A stretch of DNA of 64,000 nucleotides, from the NCBI RefSeq assembly GCF_009184865.1, contig NZ_CP045096.1:7998001-8062000 (forward strand). The letters run 5' to 3'. The notes beneath the pieces were generated by a model. The model had not been told where the DNA came from. It ran no database searches and worked only from the letters and a program-made list of their open reading frames with translations. The number at the start of each line of letters is the position of its first letter. Position 1 is the first letter of the stretch. The translations under genes and the position numbers were made by a program. Below are positions 42,856-51,552 of this stretch, one piece after another. Source of the stretch: Streptomyces phaeolivaceus. Lineage in GTDB: Bacteria > Actinomycetota > Actinomycetes > Streptomycetales > Streptomycetaceae.

Positions 42856-44247
42856 TCAGGTGATCGACTGTCGGCCGATCCGCGCATACACGTCCGGACG
42901 CCGCGACCGGAACACCAAGGCGAGGACGAGCCCGGCGAGGAAGACCCCCCAGACGATCACCTGCAAGGTGACTGCCGTCCCGCGGCTACCTCCGGTCAGG
43001 AGGACGAAATTGGTGAAGGCCAGGTAGAGCGCCGCACCCAGAGCCGCTGTGGCCAGTGCGGGAGCGATCACGGTGTGCCAGCGCGTCGCGTCGTCGACCT
43101 TCCCGCGCGATCGGTGGAAGAACACGAGAACGGCCAGGCTGGTCAGGAACATGAGCACGAGAATGGGGAAACCGCCGGCACCGGTCAGCCAGGCGTACGC
43201 CGTCGCCGGGTCGCTGCCGGTGAACGCGAGTACAGCGACGACGAAGACGGCGCTCACCATGACGGAACTCATGTAGGGCGATCCGTGACGCGGGTGCACC
43301 CTGCCGAGGGGCGACGGCAACGCCCGGTCGGTGCCCAAGGAGTACCCGTACCGGGCGATGATGTTCTGGCACGAAAGCACCCCTGCGAACACAGAGGTCA
43401 CCACCAGCACCGAGATCACATCCCGTGCCCACGTTCCTACGAACCGCCCCATGGCGTCCGAGAACATGCCCGGTGGGTTGGTCGTAGCCACCTGCGTGGC
43501 ATGCGCCGTGCCGTAGGCGACCACGAGCAGCCACGTGACGACGATGTAGAAGACACCCATGGAGAGCACGGCCAGATAGGTCGCCCGAGGGACCGTTCGC
43601 CGTGGATCCCTGGTCTCCTCACGGAAGATCGCCGTGGCCTCGAAGCCTATGAAGGTGGTCACGGCGAAGAGCAGGGCGACCCCCACGGCTCCTGACCTGA
43701 AGGAGCCGAAGGCGAACGGGGTGAGCGAGCGCCCCTGCGGCCCCCCTCGGAGGGCGACAGCCAGGTCGAAGATCAGGATCACCACGATCTCCAGCACCAT
43801 CGCCAGCGACAGCACCTTGGCGGACACGTCGATCCGGAAGTATCCGAAGATCCCGACGACCACGACGAGAGTCAGCGAGTACGACCACCAGGGCAACGAT
43901 GGGCCGCCGAGCGAGTCGGCGACCATGTCGTTGGCGACGATCCCGAAGAAGAGGGAGGCGCCCACACCGATCATGAAATACCCGAGGACAGCGAGGAGAC
44001 TCGCGGCCATCCCGACCACCCGGCCCAGACCGGCGGTGATGTAGGCGTAGAACGCGCCGGGGTTGGGGAGATAGCGGCTCATCGTGGTGTAGCCGACGGA
44101 GAAGACCACCAGCACCAGGGTCGCCGCGACGAAGGCGAGTGGTGCTCCCGCGCCGGCGGAGCCGATGACCAGCGGTATCACGCCCACAACGCTGGCCAGG
44201 GGAGCCGCGAAGGCCAGAACGGTGAAGGCGACCTCCATGACACCCAT
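42856..44247 (-). CDS. APC-family amino-acid/amine permease, 463 aa as read from ATG 44247
   Basis: Twelve transmembrane helices typical of the APC superfamily; GVMEVAFTVLAFAAPLASVV is TM1 and TFIGFEATAIFREETRDPRR the conserved TM6-loop motif. It likely imports the precursor or exchanges amino acid and amine, as APC exchangers beside decarboxylases do. The natural N-terminus seems to start at ATG 44370 with ribosome site AAGG, but codon 4 is TAA (44361-44359). Translation could restart at ATG 44247 or 44238. Last gene of the island operon. Confidence 0.8.
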   Translation of the reverse strand: MGVMEVAFTVLAFAAPLASVVGVIPLVIGSAGAGAPLAFVAATLVLVVFSVGYTTMSRYLPNPGAFYAYITAGLGRVVGMAASLLAVLGYFMIGVGASLFFGIVANDMVADSLGGPSLPWWSYSLTLVVVVGIFGYFRIDVSAKVLSLAMVLEIVVILIFDLAVALRGGPQGRSLTPFAFGSFRSGAVGVALLFAVTTFIGFEATAIFREETRDPRRTVPRATYLAVLSMGVFYIVVTWLLVVAYGTAHATQVATTNPPGMFSDAMGRFVGTWARDVISVLVVTSVFAGVLSCQNIIARYGYSLGTDRALPSPLGRVHPRHGSPYMSSVMVSAVFVVAVLAFTGSDPATAYAWLTGAGGFPILVLMFLTSLAVLVFFHRSRGKVDDATRWHTVIAPALATAALGAALYLAFTNFVLLTGGSRGTAVTLQVIVWGVFLAGLVLALVFRSRRPDVYARIGRQSIT

Positions 44248-44370
44248 GCGCCCTTGGAGTTGGGGGCTCGCACCTTCGAGGGCGCCAGCCCCGGATACTG
44301 CCGCCGTCGGCTCTGTCGGCTCTGTCGGCTCTGTCGGCTCTGTCGGCTTGAAAGCGGTTTAGTCGCTCAT
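44248..44370 (-). pseudogene. Interrupted N-terminal extension of the APC permease
   Basis: In frame with the permease: ATG AGC GAC TAA, then TAFKPTEPTEPTEPTEPTAA and a normal-looking lead GALEGASPQLQGR into ATG 44247. The PTE repeats come from four tandem copies of TCGGCTCTG on the plus strand (44307-44342) plus a partial copy. The only interruption is the TAA at codon 4; no other start codon lies between it and 44247. Confidence 0.7.
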
Positions 44371-44422
44371 GTCATGACCTTGTCCTGTGAGCAGAGACAG
44401 AGATGATCCTGTGGATCCGGGC

Positions 44423-45253
44423 TCAGGCGCTGTGAACGACGAGGAAGAGCCGCTGGAACGGAAAGAGAGTGCGACCGTCCGGCAGGGGCGGGTAAGCCGC
44501 GCGCAGCCGTTCCAGGTAGGTGGTACGGAACTCGGCGAACTCGGCAGCGGTCAGCCCGTCGATGACGGGCCGTAGTCCGGCGGCCTCCGCCCAGGCCCAC
44601 ACCGGATCGGGACCGTCCAGGACGTGTAGATACTCGGTGCTCCAGATGTCCACTTCCGTGTTCGGGCCGGCCAGCAGGTCGTAGTAGCCCATCGCTTCCA
44701 CCGTGTGCCGGCGGTACAGCGTCCGACGCAGACCGGGGGCGCCCAGGGGCGTGCCGCCCCGCCCACCGTCCTCCAGCGTCTGGGTCATCAGCCGGAACCA
44801 CGGCGTGCGGTGGAACACCGGCATCTGCGCCGCCAGTACGCCGCGGGGAGTGAGGTCGCGGACCATGCGCCGCAGGAGGTCGCCGTGGTCGGGGACCAGG
44901 TGGAACAGCGAATTGGCGAACACCAGGTCGGGACGCTGCCGCGGGCGCCAAGAGCTGATCTCCACCTGGTGCAGATGTGCCGTGGGCGCGGCCTCGGCCG
45001 CAGTCCGCAACATCTCCGGGGAACTGTCGACGCCGTGAACCTCGGCGCCGGGGAAGCGTTCGGTCAACACGCGCGTGAGCGTCCCGGGGCCGCACCCGAG
45101 GTCGTACACAACCGCAGGAGGCGTGTCGAACGAGACGCGGTCCAGCAGCTCCAGCGCCGGGCGTATTCGGTGTTCCGGGAAACGCAGGTACAACTGGGGG
45201 TCCCAGCTGACTTTTGACGGTCTGTCACTGCTGTCCGTGTGTGCGGGGGTCAC
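44423..45253 (-). CDS. Tam-like SAM-dependent carboxyl methyltransferase, 276 aa
   Basis: Class I SAM methyltransferase: VVYDLGCGPGTLTRVL is motif I and GVDSSPEMLRTA motif II. The opening WDPQLYLRFPEHRIRPALELL and the DLVFANSLFHLVPDHGDLL and GVLAAQMP segments follow trans-aconitate 2-methyltransferase closely, so methyl ester formation on a carboxylate is the best guess. In this cluster the substrate may be a pathway acid rather than aconitate. Starts at GTG 45253 in a GTGA overlap with the decarboxylase stop. Confidence 0.82.
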   Translation of the reverse strand: MTPAHTDSSDRPSKVSWDPQLYLRFPEHRIRPALELLDRVSFDTPPAVVYDLGCGPGTLTRVLTERFPGAEVHGVDSSPEMLRTAAEAAPTAHLHQVEISSWRPRQRPDLVFANSLFHLVPDHGDLLRRMVRDLTPRGVLAAQMPVFHRTPWFRLMTQTLEDGGRGGTPLGAPGLRRTLYRRHTVEAMGYYDLLAGPNTEVDIWSTEYLHVLDGPDPVWAWAEAAGLRPVIDGLTAAEFAEFRTTYLERLRAAYPPLPDGRTLFPFQRLFLVVHSA

Positions 45254-47094
45254 TTCCACTCCTTCGCTGAAGCAGGAACGGAGACCGGTCGGGCGGCGAC
45301 GCCATCGGTGCCCACCTTGGCCACGGACCGGGAAACGGCGGCCCGCAGCCGTAGCTCGACGACGTCCAAGGCCGCCGGCCCGAGCTCTTTCATCGTGCAC
45401 AACCGCAGCACCTGCTCCACCCCTCCGGGCAATGGACGGCCGGTGAAGGAGTTTCCTGACACGTAGAGGCTGGTCAGCGGTTCATCAGCCGCCTCGGCAA
45501 GGATCGAGTCGAGCGCCAAGCGGCCGAAGGCGCCCCCACCGACGCGCCGGCATTCACTTTCCCGCGGTCCGACGGACAGATTGAGGATGTTCAGGTCCGG
45601 GGCGAAGCAGCTGATGACCTCGGAATCCACGCCGTAGGTTGCCGTTGGCCCGGTCCGGCCGGTCTCGGAGAACCGCTTGTGCAGTCTCTGAGCCGTCGCG
45701 ACGCAGCCGCCCAGCAAACGGCCGTAGCCCTGCGAATGCAGCCCGATCTGTCGGTGCGCGGCCCATACGGCGGCAGCCGCCGCTCCAGGGCGACCCCCTT
45801 CGAGCGTGTGTGGACCGAAGGGGATGCGCGTGCCGTTCCCCTGACCGAAGTACATCGACTCCCGGGCCACGAGGGAGACGGCTCGTCTGTCGCGAAACAC
45901 CAAGCCGCCTGCCGGATAGGGGCTGTGGCCGCTCTTGTGGGGATCCACCGTGACCGAATCGGCGAGGTGCAGTGCACGGAAGGCGGCGTGGACCTCCGGT
46001 TTCATGCGGGCGCCGCTTCCGTCCAGCGGTCGGTCCTCGAAAGGAGCCATCGTGCCGTCGGGTCGCAGCCACAGGCTGCGGCAGTATCCGCCGAAAGCGG
46101 CATCGACATGGACATAGAACGATGCGCCGAAACGCCGCTCGCAATCGGCCCGCAACTGCAGGATGGCGTCGAGGTCGTCGACCGCGCCTTCTCCGCTGCT
46201 GCCGCACATCGCCACCACGGCCAGGATCGGCTGCCTGTTCGCCAACAGGGCGCGCACTCGCCTGCCGAGTGCCCGTACGTCCACCCTGTGCGTCTGGGTC
46301 AGTTCCACCTTCTCCACATCGGCGGGGCCCAGCCCGAGCAGGTCGGCGCACCTGTCCCAGGTGTAGTGCGCGCTCTGGGCGAGCAGCAGCGTGCCCGATG
46401 TGTTCGCCTCCCGGCGCTGCTCGGCGGCCAGCCGCCCCACCTCGGGGAGCAGCCCGCGCGCGGACAGGGCTGCGAGGAGATCCAGCACTTGGGGTACTGG
46501 CATGTTGGCCAACACCAGGGGGGAGCGATCGGCGACGAGGTCGGCTGCTGCGGGGTGGGCCTCGGCAGCGGAGGGCACGCTGCGCAGGTTGCGGGCGATC
46601 CACAGGGCTTCGAAGTTGGCCGAGCTGCCTCCCGATGAGAGGTGCGCCCACCCGGTGCCGAGCTGGTAGCCGATCAGGCGGCAGAGGTCGTCGGAGACCT
46701 CGTGTTCCAGCTCGGTGGTCACCGGAGCGGTCTCCGGTGTGACGTTGTTGGGGTTGTAGAGCATCGCGCAGAGGTAGGCGAGGCTCGCCGCTACGGGGAT
46801 GTCCGGCGTCATGTGGGCCAAATACAACGGCGAGGGGACGGGCGTCGCCTGGTGCGCAAGCCGCCCGGACAACTCGCGCACCAGGCTTGCGACGGCATCC
46901 ATGTCCCCCGCAGGACCTGCGGGACAATCCGCTACGGCCTCGTGCGTGGGGTCGATGAGAGCCGGTGCGGCAGCTTCCGCGCACTGCGCGTGCCACCGGT
47001 AGTAGTCGTCGATGACTTGTCGCAGCAGTTCCGTGAACATGTCGCGGTTCTCCGGGTGCGGAAACAGTCCCCCACCCGAGTGCGTGTGCCGCAT
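45250..47094 (-). CDS. PLP-dependent amino-acid decarboxylase, TyrDC-like group II, 614 aa
   Basis: The PLP lysine is K387 in SVTVDPHKSGHSPYPAGG; H243 (AQSAHYTW) stacks on the cofactor and D331 (YVHVDAAFGG) binds the pyridine nitrogen. The length and DPHKxGxxPYPAG motif resemble bacterial tyrosine decarboxylases and related long decarboxylases more than short DDC or GAD. It should turn an amino acid into an amine. The start is ATG 47094 behind the very strong AAAGGAGGGCCC. The cupin-HDO gene ends 26 bp upstream. Confidence 0.87.
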   Translation of the reverse strand: MRHTHSGGGLFPHPENRDMFTELLRQVIDDYYRWHAQCAEAAAPALIDPTHEAVADCPAGPAGDMDAVASLVRELSGRLAHQATPVPSPLYLAHMTPDIPVAASLAYLCAMLYNPNNVTPETAPVTTELEHEVSDDLCRLIGYQLGTGWAHLSSGGSSANFEALWIARNLRSVPSAAEAHPAAADLVADRSPLVLANMPVPQVLDLLAALSARGLLPEVGRLAAEQRREANTSGTLLLAQSAHYTWDRCADLLGLGPADVEKVELTQTHRVDVRALGRRVRALLANRQPILAVVAMCGSSGEGAVDDLDAILQLRADCERRFGASFYVHVDAAFGGYCRSLWLRPDGTMAPFEDRPLDGSGARMKPEVHAAFRALHLADSVTVDPHKSGHSPYPAGGLVFRDRRAVSLVARESMYFGQGNGTRIPFGPHTLEGGRPGAAAAAVWAAHRQIGLHSQGYGRLLGGCVATAQRLHKRFSETGRTGPTATYGVDSEVISCFAPDLNILNLSVGPRESECRRVGGGAFGRLALDSILAEAADEPLTSLYVSGNSFTGRPLPGGVEQVLRLCTMKELGPAALDVVELRLRAAVSRSVAKVGTDGVAARPVSVPASAKEWK

Positions 47095-47120
47095 GGGCCC
47101 TCCTTTCCCGCGTCGTCCCG

Positions 47121-48218
47121 TCAGCGCACCATGTGGGCGGAGATCCGTTCGAAGAGCAGATCGATCTGGTCCCATGCCTGGGCACAGACCTGCATGAGCT
47201 GCGGGAATTGCGCGGCGGACAGTCCCCTGAGGTAGTCACGGCCCAGTTCCCGATGATCCTCGTCCACTTCGGAATGGAGATCGAAGTAAGAGGTGCCGGA
47301 TGTGTCGGTGCCGGCTGCGTTTTCCTCGGTGAAGGCCACGGTGGTGCGTTCGCCGAACACCTGGCAGCATGTCTCGACGGCCATGTGAACGATGACGATC
47401 TTCGACGCCTCGTCCGTTCCGTGCATGTGCATCACGAACCAGTTGCCGACGGCTTCCAGAATGGGGTCGTACACCGTGTCGCTGACTCCGTGCTTTTCCT
47501 TGAGCAGGAGGTCGTGTCCGAACTCCTCGCGCAGATGGCCCGCGTACACCTCACGCAACAGTGGATCGGCGCAGGTCGCCTGCCGTGCGTAGAGCATGCG
47601 CTGGAAGTACACGGACCAGACGTAGAGAGCGGAGACGAAGCGGTCGCGCATCCTTCGGTCTCGTCGCACATGGCCGCCGTCGAACAGGTCGAAGAAGTGG
47701 TGATCGCTGAATTTGCGCAGCCGCTCGGCGTTGTATTCCTCCAGCTTGGCCATTGGCGTGGAGTCCCCGCTGAACTCGACTCGTGCCGCGTGTTGGTTCT
47801 CGTAGAGCCCGATTCCCTCGAACTGCACCGAGAGTCCGTAGAACTCCTCACCCGGCCTGGTCACGAAGCCGTGCCGGGCGCCCGGGGGAACGGCGACGGT
47901 GTCTCCCTCGGCCAGCTCTTGCTCCTTGTCCCCGAGGAGTCGGACCGAGCCCTTGCAGACGATGATCATCGACTTGATCGGGTGTTGGTGGACGTCCAGT
48001 TGCTCGCCGTCGGCAAGGCGGACCCAGGAGACCGAGAGGCGGCCGGTTTCCGGGAGAAAGCCGGCTAGGAGGTCGTTCCGCCGGAAGTCCCGTTGTTCTC
48101 CGAGCTGGTGGGTGTTGCCCTCGACGATGACGGAGGATATCTGTCGGATGTCATTGCGTGAGACGGTCAGGACAGCGGTGTCCAACTGCTGCTCATCGAC
48201 GGCGAGTTGTTCGGTCAC
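47121..48218 (-). CDS. Cupin fused to heme-oxygenase-like diiron (HDO) domain, 365 aa
   Basis: The N-terminal cupin (residues about 60-135) has possible metal ligands H77 and H79 (VHQHP) and H116 (PPGARH); the usual motif-1 Glu is missing. The C-terminal helical domain (about 155-365) shows the HDO signature H-x3-D-x2-H as H315, D319, H322 (LHSEVDEDHRE), plus E231/E232 and H235 (HLREEFGHD) and E282 (AVETCCQ). HDO enzymes include SznF, CADD, UndA and BesC, which N-oxygenate amines or cleave C-C bonds using O2. SznF has HDO then cupin; here the order is reversed. The start is GTG 48218 behind AGGAAGGTG. Confidence 0.82.
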   Translation of the reverse strand: MTEQLAVDEQQLDTAVLTVSRNDIRQISSVIVEGNTHQLGEQRDFRRNDLLAGFLPETGRLSVSWVRLADGEQLDVHQHPIKSMIIVCKGSVRLLGDKEQELAEGDTVAVPPGARHGFVTRPGEEFYGLSVQFEGIGLYENQHAARVEFSGDSTPMAKLEEYNAERLRKFSDHHFFDLFDGGHVRRDRRMRDRFVSALYVWSVYFQRMLYARQATCADPLLREVYAGHLREEFGHDLLLKEKHGVSDTVYDPILEAVGNWFVMHMHGTDEASKIVIVHMAVETCCQVFGERTTVAFTEENAAGTDTSGTSYFDLHSEVDEDHRELGRDYLRGLSAAQFPQLMQVCAQAWDQIDLLFERISAHMVR

Positions 48219-48260
48219 GTGTGTTCACCTTCCTGCGAACGCGAATGGGAGAGAGGGAAG

Positions 48261-49313
48261 TCAGGGAGCGGCACGTCGAGCGTTCCGCTGGAGAGCGGCA
48301 AGCAACTGCGCGTTCTCGGACGGGGGTCCGACAGAGATCCGCAGATGATCGCGCCAACCTTCCGGCTCGGGTGCCACGGCGATACGAGCATCGTGCAGTT
48401 TCGGCAGCACGGAGTCCTGGTCGGCGATCCGGACGGAAATGAATCCGGCGTCCGCAAAGACGTCGAGCACGTCAGGACAGTCCATGAGGTTTTTCGCCAA
48501 CCGGTCGCGTTCCGCCACGCAGGAAGCGATCCTGGACGCGAGCTGTGCGGGTTTGGTCAATTCCCCTGTGGCGGCCTCGGCGACCAGGCTCGGGACGGGG
48601 AAGGGCATGCGTACCTTGCGTACCTCGTCAAGGACGGCGGATGCTCCGAACAACGCTCCGAGCCGCAGATTCGCCATACCCAGGGCCTTTGACATCGACC
48701 GCACCGAGATCAGGTTGGGGTGGGCGTCCAGCTTGTGTCGGTGCGAAGGTCGAGCGGTGAACTCGGAATAGGTCTCGTCGATGATGACGAGCCCGTCAAA
48801 GCGATCCAGCAGGCGGTCCAGGTCACCGGCGTTCAGACAGGTGCTGGTCGGGTTGTTGGGATCGCAAAGGAAGATCCCTTTCACCGGAAGCGACAGCAGG
48901 CGATCGATGTCCAGTCGGTCGTACCGCGCCCCGCCGAGTGCCACACGATGATGTGCGACGTTGTGCAGTGTCGCGAGCCGCTCGAAGAAGCCGAAGCTCG
49001 GCCATGTGACCGCCACGGCATCCTTCCCCGGTTCGAAAAGCGCCCGCAGTACCAGATCAAGTGCTTCCGTGGCACCCCGAGTGATCACCGCATCCGCTGC
49101 TGAGGGACGGCGCACGCTGCCTTCGGTAGTTGGATCGAGGATTTCCAGCGCGCTCAGATATAAAGGAGCAAGGAAATCCGGTGAGTGCTCGGGGTAGCGA
49201 AGATACTGCCCGCCGAAAGGATTCTCATTGAATCGAAGATTGATGAATCCAGAGGCTTCAGGGCGCTGTCCTGAAGGGCCTGGCAATCCCAAGAACTGAA
49301 CACATTCTCGCAC
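48261..49313 (-). CDS. HisC-like class I/II aminotransferase, 350 aa
   Basis: Fold type I PLP enzyme: INLRFNENPFG opens the substrate-binding N-terminus, CDPNNPTS gives N153, IIDETYSEF gives D179, SMSKALGMANLRLG gives the Schiff-base lysine K209 and R217, and the HLRISVG arginine binds carboxylate. Closest in pattern to histidinol-phosphate aminotransferase and CobD-like enzymes. It acts on a pathway amino or keto acid. Starts at GTG 49313 with AAAGGTG upstream. A degraded copy of its 3' end lies before the P450. Confidence 0.87.
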   Translation of the reverse strand: MRECVQFLGLPGPSGQRPEASGFINLRFNENPFGGQYLRYPEHSPDFLAPLYLSALEILDPTTEGSVRRPSAADAVITRGATEALDLVLRALFEPGKDAVAVTWPSFGFFERLATLHNVAHHRVALGGARYDRLDIDRLLSLPVKGIFLCDPNNPTSTCLNAGDLDRLLDRFDGLVIIDETYSEFTARPSHRHKLDAHPNLISVRSMSKALGMANLRLGALFGASAVLDEVRKVRMPFPVPSLVAEAATGELTKPAQLASRIASCVAERDRLAKNLMDCPDVLDVFADAGFISVRIADQDSVLPKLHDARIAVAPEPEGWRDHLRISVGPPSENAQLLAALQRNARRAAP

Positions 49314-49387
49314 TGGTCCGACACCTTTACGGGTCTTGGAATTTAGTCGACTTGTTGCGGCGCAGGTCGGCGAGGTGGCGCCCAGGG

Positions 49388-50887
49388 CTAAACTGCCGTG
49401 GCCTGTGTGGGTTTCTGGTGGTAGGTGCGCGCCGCGTGCAGGTAAAGGCGCAAGTCGGCCAGACCTTCCGAGGCGGTGAGGCCCTGGAGAGCCATGAGGT
49501 TGTCCGGCGGCAGAGCAACGAGTTCGTCCAGCTCTTCGTGAACTCGTCGGGCCCGCTGCCTCGAGTGCTGAGCGACCGTTTCGCTGTCGAGCCAGAAGGG
49601 AAGGGTCAGGCCGTATTCGTAGGCGGCATCCACTTCGTGCGAAGCGAATTCCGCGATGGCCTGCTCGACGGTCATGGTCTGGATCGGCAGGCGTTTCGGG
49701 GTGAACCAGTCGAAGTCCGGGTTGGTGGTGGCCTGGTTCAGGACGGTATCGGCGACCTGGCGGGCGATGACCGGTGAGCAGTGGAATCCGTCCCGGTAGG
49801 TTCCGGTGGCGAAGTGGAGCCCACGGAGGCTGCTCTCACCGATCAGGGGGAAGCAGTCCAGGGACATCGGGCGCGCTCCGTGCAGCCATTGGGTGACCTG
49901 CGAGGACGCGATCTTCTGGTCGAGGTGCTCGCATATCTGGCGCAGGAACGCGTGGCCGTCGCCGACCCCGGGTCCGTGTGCCGGATGGAGCGTGACCATG
50001 TTGTTGGCGCCTATGTACTCCCAGTCCTCTCGGGCCAGGGGCACCAGGTGGAGGCCGCATGATCCGGCGCGGATGGGTGTGCGCAGTACCTCGCGGGCGC
50101 GGTGGGGGACTGTGCGCCGGGTGAGCAGTGACAGACCGTTGCCGTGCAGCATGGGTGGGGTCTCGCCGGGAGGCAGGACAGTGTCGGCGAGAGCGCTGCT
50201 GGCACTTCCGGCCGCGAGGATGACGGTGTCGGCCCTGAGTGTGCTGCCGTCGGTGAACCGCACGCCGGTGACTGTGTCGGCGCCAGCCAGGAGGGCCTGC
50301 ACCGTGGCGGGAAGAATGTGGACGCCATGGCGGCACGCTGCTGCTTCCAGCGCGGTGACGACGGCCCGTGCGTCGATGGCGCCTTCGCGGGGCAGGTGCA
50401 CGGCGTGCGAGGGGCGTGCGCTGGGGCTGGGATCCAGGCCCTCGATGTCCTGGGGGTCGACCTGCTCGTGCGGCTCGTCGTACTTGATGAGCGCTGCGCG
50501 CATGGCCTGGAAGTTCTCCTGGGCGAGCTGCCCCGACCTGCCGCTGAGCAGCACGAACGTACCCCCGGTTCGCGAGGCACGCAGGGCCGTGGCGTCGTGC
50601 CCGACGTCGTCGCAGAGCCGGTCCAGCCACGCGGGCCACTCGTCGAGCGCTTGGCGTGCGATGGCGAATTTGGCTTCGGCGGCAGGATGTTGATGGGTGT
50701 ATTTTGTCGCTTCGCCGAAGCAATTCAGCATTGCGCCGGCCGCCATGGATGCCGAGAGGTTCCGTCCCGGAGGGCCGATTACCGCGATGTTGAGCTTCGG
50801 TGCCCGGCGTGCGATTTCGGCAGCGATCGAGAGTCCGAGTACGCCGTTCCCTACGACGGCGATATCCATACTACTTCGAGCGGTCAT
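49388..50887 (-). CDS. FAD-dependent amino-acid/amine oxidase (DAO family), 499 aa
   Basis: Rossmann FAD motif VVGNGVLGLSIAAEIA at residues 11-26. The centre holds DARAVVTALEAAACRHGVHI and TVILAAGSASSAL as in ThiO and D-amino-acid oxidases, and the C-terminal FAD part LHFATGTYRDGFHCSPVIARQ. An extra helical stretch of about 100 residues follows position 400. It should oxidise a C-N bond of an amino acid or amine with O2. Starts at ATG 50887 behind GGGAG; first gene of the main operon, downstream of promoter copy A. Confidence 0.87.
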   Translation of the reverse strand: MTARSSMDIAVVGNGVLGLSIAAEIARRAPKLNIAVIGPPGRNLSASMAAGAMLNCFGEATKYTHQHPAAEAKFAIARQALDEWPAWLDRLCDDVGHDATALRASRTGGTFVLLSGRSGQLAQENFQAMRAALIKYDEPHEQVDPQDIEGLDPSPSARPSHAVHLPREGAIDARAVVTALEAAACRHGVHILPATVQALLAGADTVTGVRFTDGSTLRADTVILAAGSASSALADTVLPPGETPPMLHGNGLSLLTRRTVPHRAREVLRTPIRAGSCGLHLVPLAREDWEYIGANNMVTLHPAHGPGVGDGHAFLRQICEHLDQKIASSQVTQWLHGARPMSLDCFPLIGESSLRGLHFATGTYRDGFHCSPVIARQVADTVLNQATTNPDFDWFTPKRLPIQTMTVEQAIAEFASHEVDAAYEYGLTLPFWLDSETVAQHSRQRARRVHEELDELVALPPDNLMALQGLTASEGLADLRLYLHAARTYHQKPTQATAV

Positions 50888-50986
50888 AAGGTATCTCCCG
50901 GAAGCGATAGGATGAGAGAATCAAACTGCCCCGTAGGGCACCGCAACGGTGCATGCGCCGGAGCGGTCGAGGTCGCGCAACTCACT

Positions 50987-51192
50987 CGCCAGTCCGGTCG
51001 TAGTTATTTGGACGACCAGATCTCGCCTACTCCGTTTATGGTGGCAGGTTATTTTTCCTGACACTTGTCATCCCGTGCGCAGTTTTCTGTCGGTGCGTGC
51101 CACGTCACCGGAGTTGGCGGTGGGTACGGTCGTGGAGGGTGGCCGGCGAGGTAGCCCGGTCCTGCCGCGGTGACGGGCAAAGGCCGCGCGGA
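50987..51192 (-). repeat. Upstream-region duplication, copy A
   Basis: Aligns with 52982-53200 at high similarity: shared blocks include AGGTTATTTTTCCTGA, GCGCAGTTTTCTGTC, ACCGGAGT and GACGGGCAAAGGCCGCGCG in the same order. Sits directly upstream of the FAD oxidase. It lacks the left arm of the hairpin found in copy B. Confidence 0.88.
51034..51070 (-). promoter_or_regulatory. Putative promoter/operator of the FAD-oxidase operon (copy A)
   Basis: Reading the minus strand, TGACA-AG-TGTCA (51070-51059) is a palindrome whose right half GTGTCA could be a -35, followed 18 bp later by the -10-like CATAAA. The A-rich spacer GGAAAAATAACC is identical in copy B. Confidence 0.55.
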
Positions 51193-51357
51193 ACATTGGA
51201 CTGAACTTCGCCGCATTGGCTATTCGCCGACGTGCCGCGATCGCGCTGATGGCGATCGAAACGACTTGGTCCGCAGTTCCGGGAACGTGGGCCAGAGCCG
51301 CGGTTCATCGACGGTAGGGAAGCGTCCGCAGCACGGAGTCGTACTCCTCCCTCGGCC

Positions 51358-51552
51358 TCATGCTTCGAGTCGCAGAGCACCGACCGGGCAACTTCGAACC
51401 GCTTCCTGGACCCGCGATTCATCATCAGTGCTGATCTGCGGCTCGAGTACCGTCAGCGCACCCTCATCGTCAAGCTCGAAGTAGGCCGGTGCCGCAACTT
51501 CGCACATGCCGTGCCCTTCGCAGGTGACACGGTCCAGTACGACCCGCTTCAT
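51358..51552 (-). CDS. P450-associated ferredoxin, 64 aa
   Basis: Small one-cluster ferredoxin with C11, C17 and C55-P (CEGHGMC and SCPVGAL). Position 14, where a fourth cysteine would be, is histidine (C-x2-H-x2-C), as in [3Fe-4S] or His-ligated ferredoxins that serve Streptomyces P450s. Electron donor to the adjacent P450. Its ATG overlaps the P450 stop as ATGA. Confidence 0.93.
   Translation of the reverse strand: MKRVVLDRVTCEGHGMCEVAAPAYFELDDEGALTVLEPQISTDDESRVQEAVRSCPVGALRLEA

Larger units (their letters stand above)
50888..51357. other. Intergenic region between FAD oxidase and ferredoxin, 470 bp
   Basis: Holds copy A of the duplicated upstream region (50987-51192) with the putative promoter of the FAD-oxidase operon. 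The rest (51193-51357) is the 3' side of the ferredoxin gene and shows no gene. Confidence 0.7.

Noticed and set aside
47121..48218. Calling the cupin-HDO protein an SznF orthologue
   Set aside because: The domain order is reversed, the protein is about 100 residues shorter, and neighbours differ from the streptozotocin cluster.
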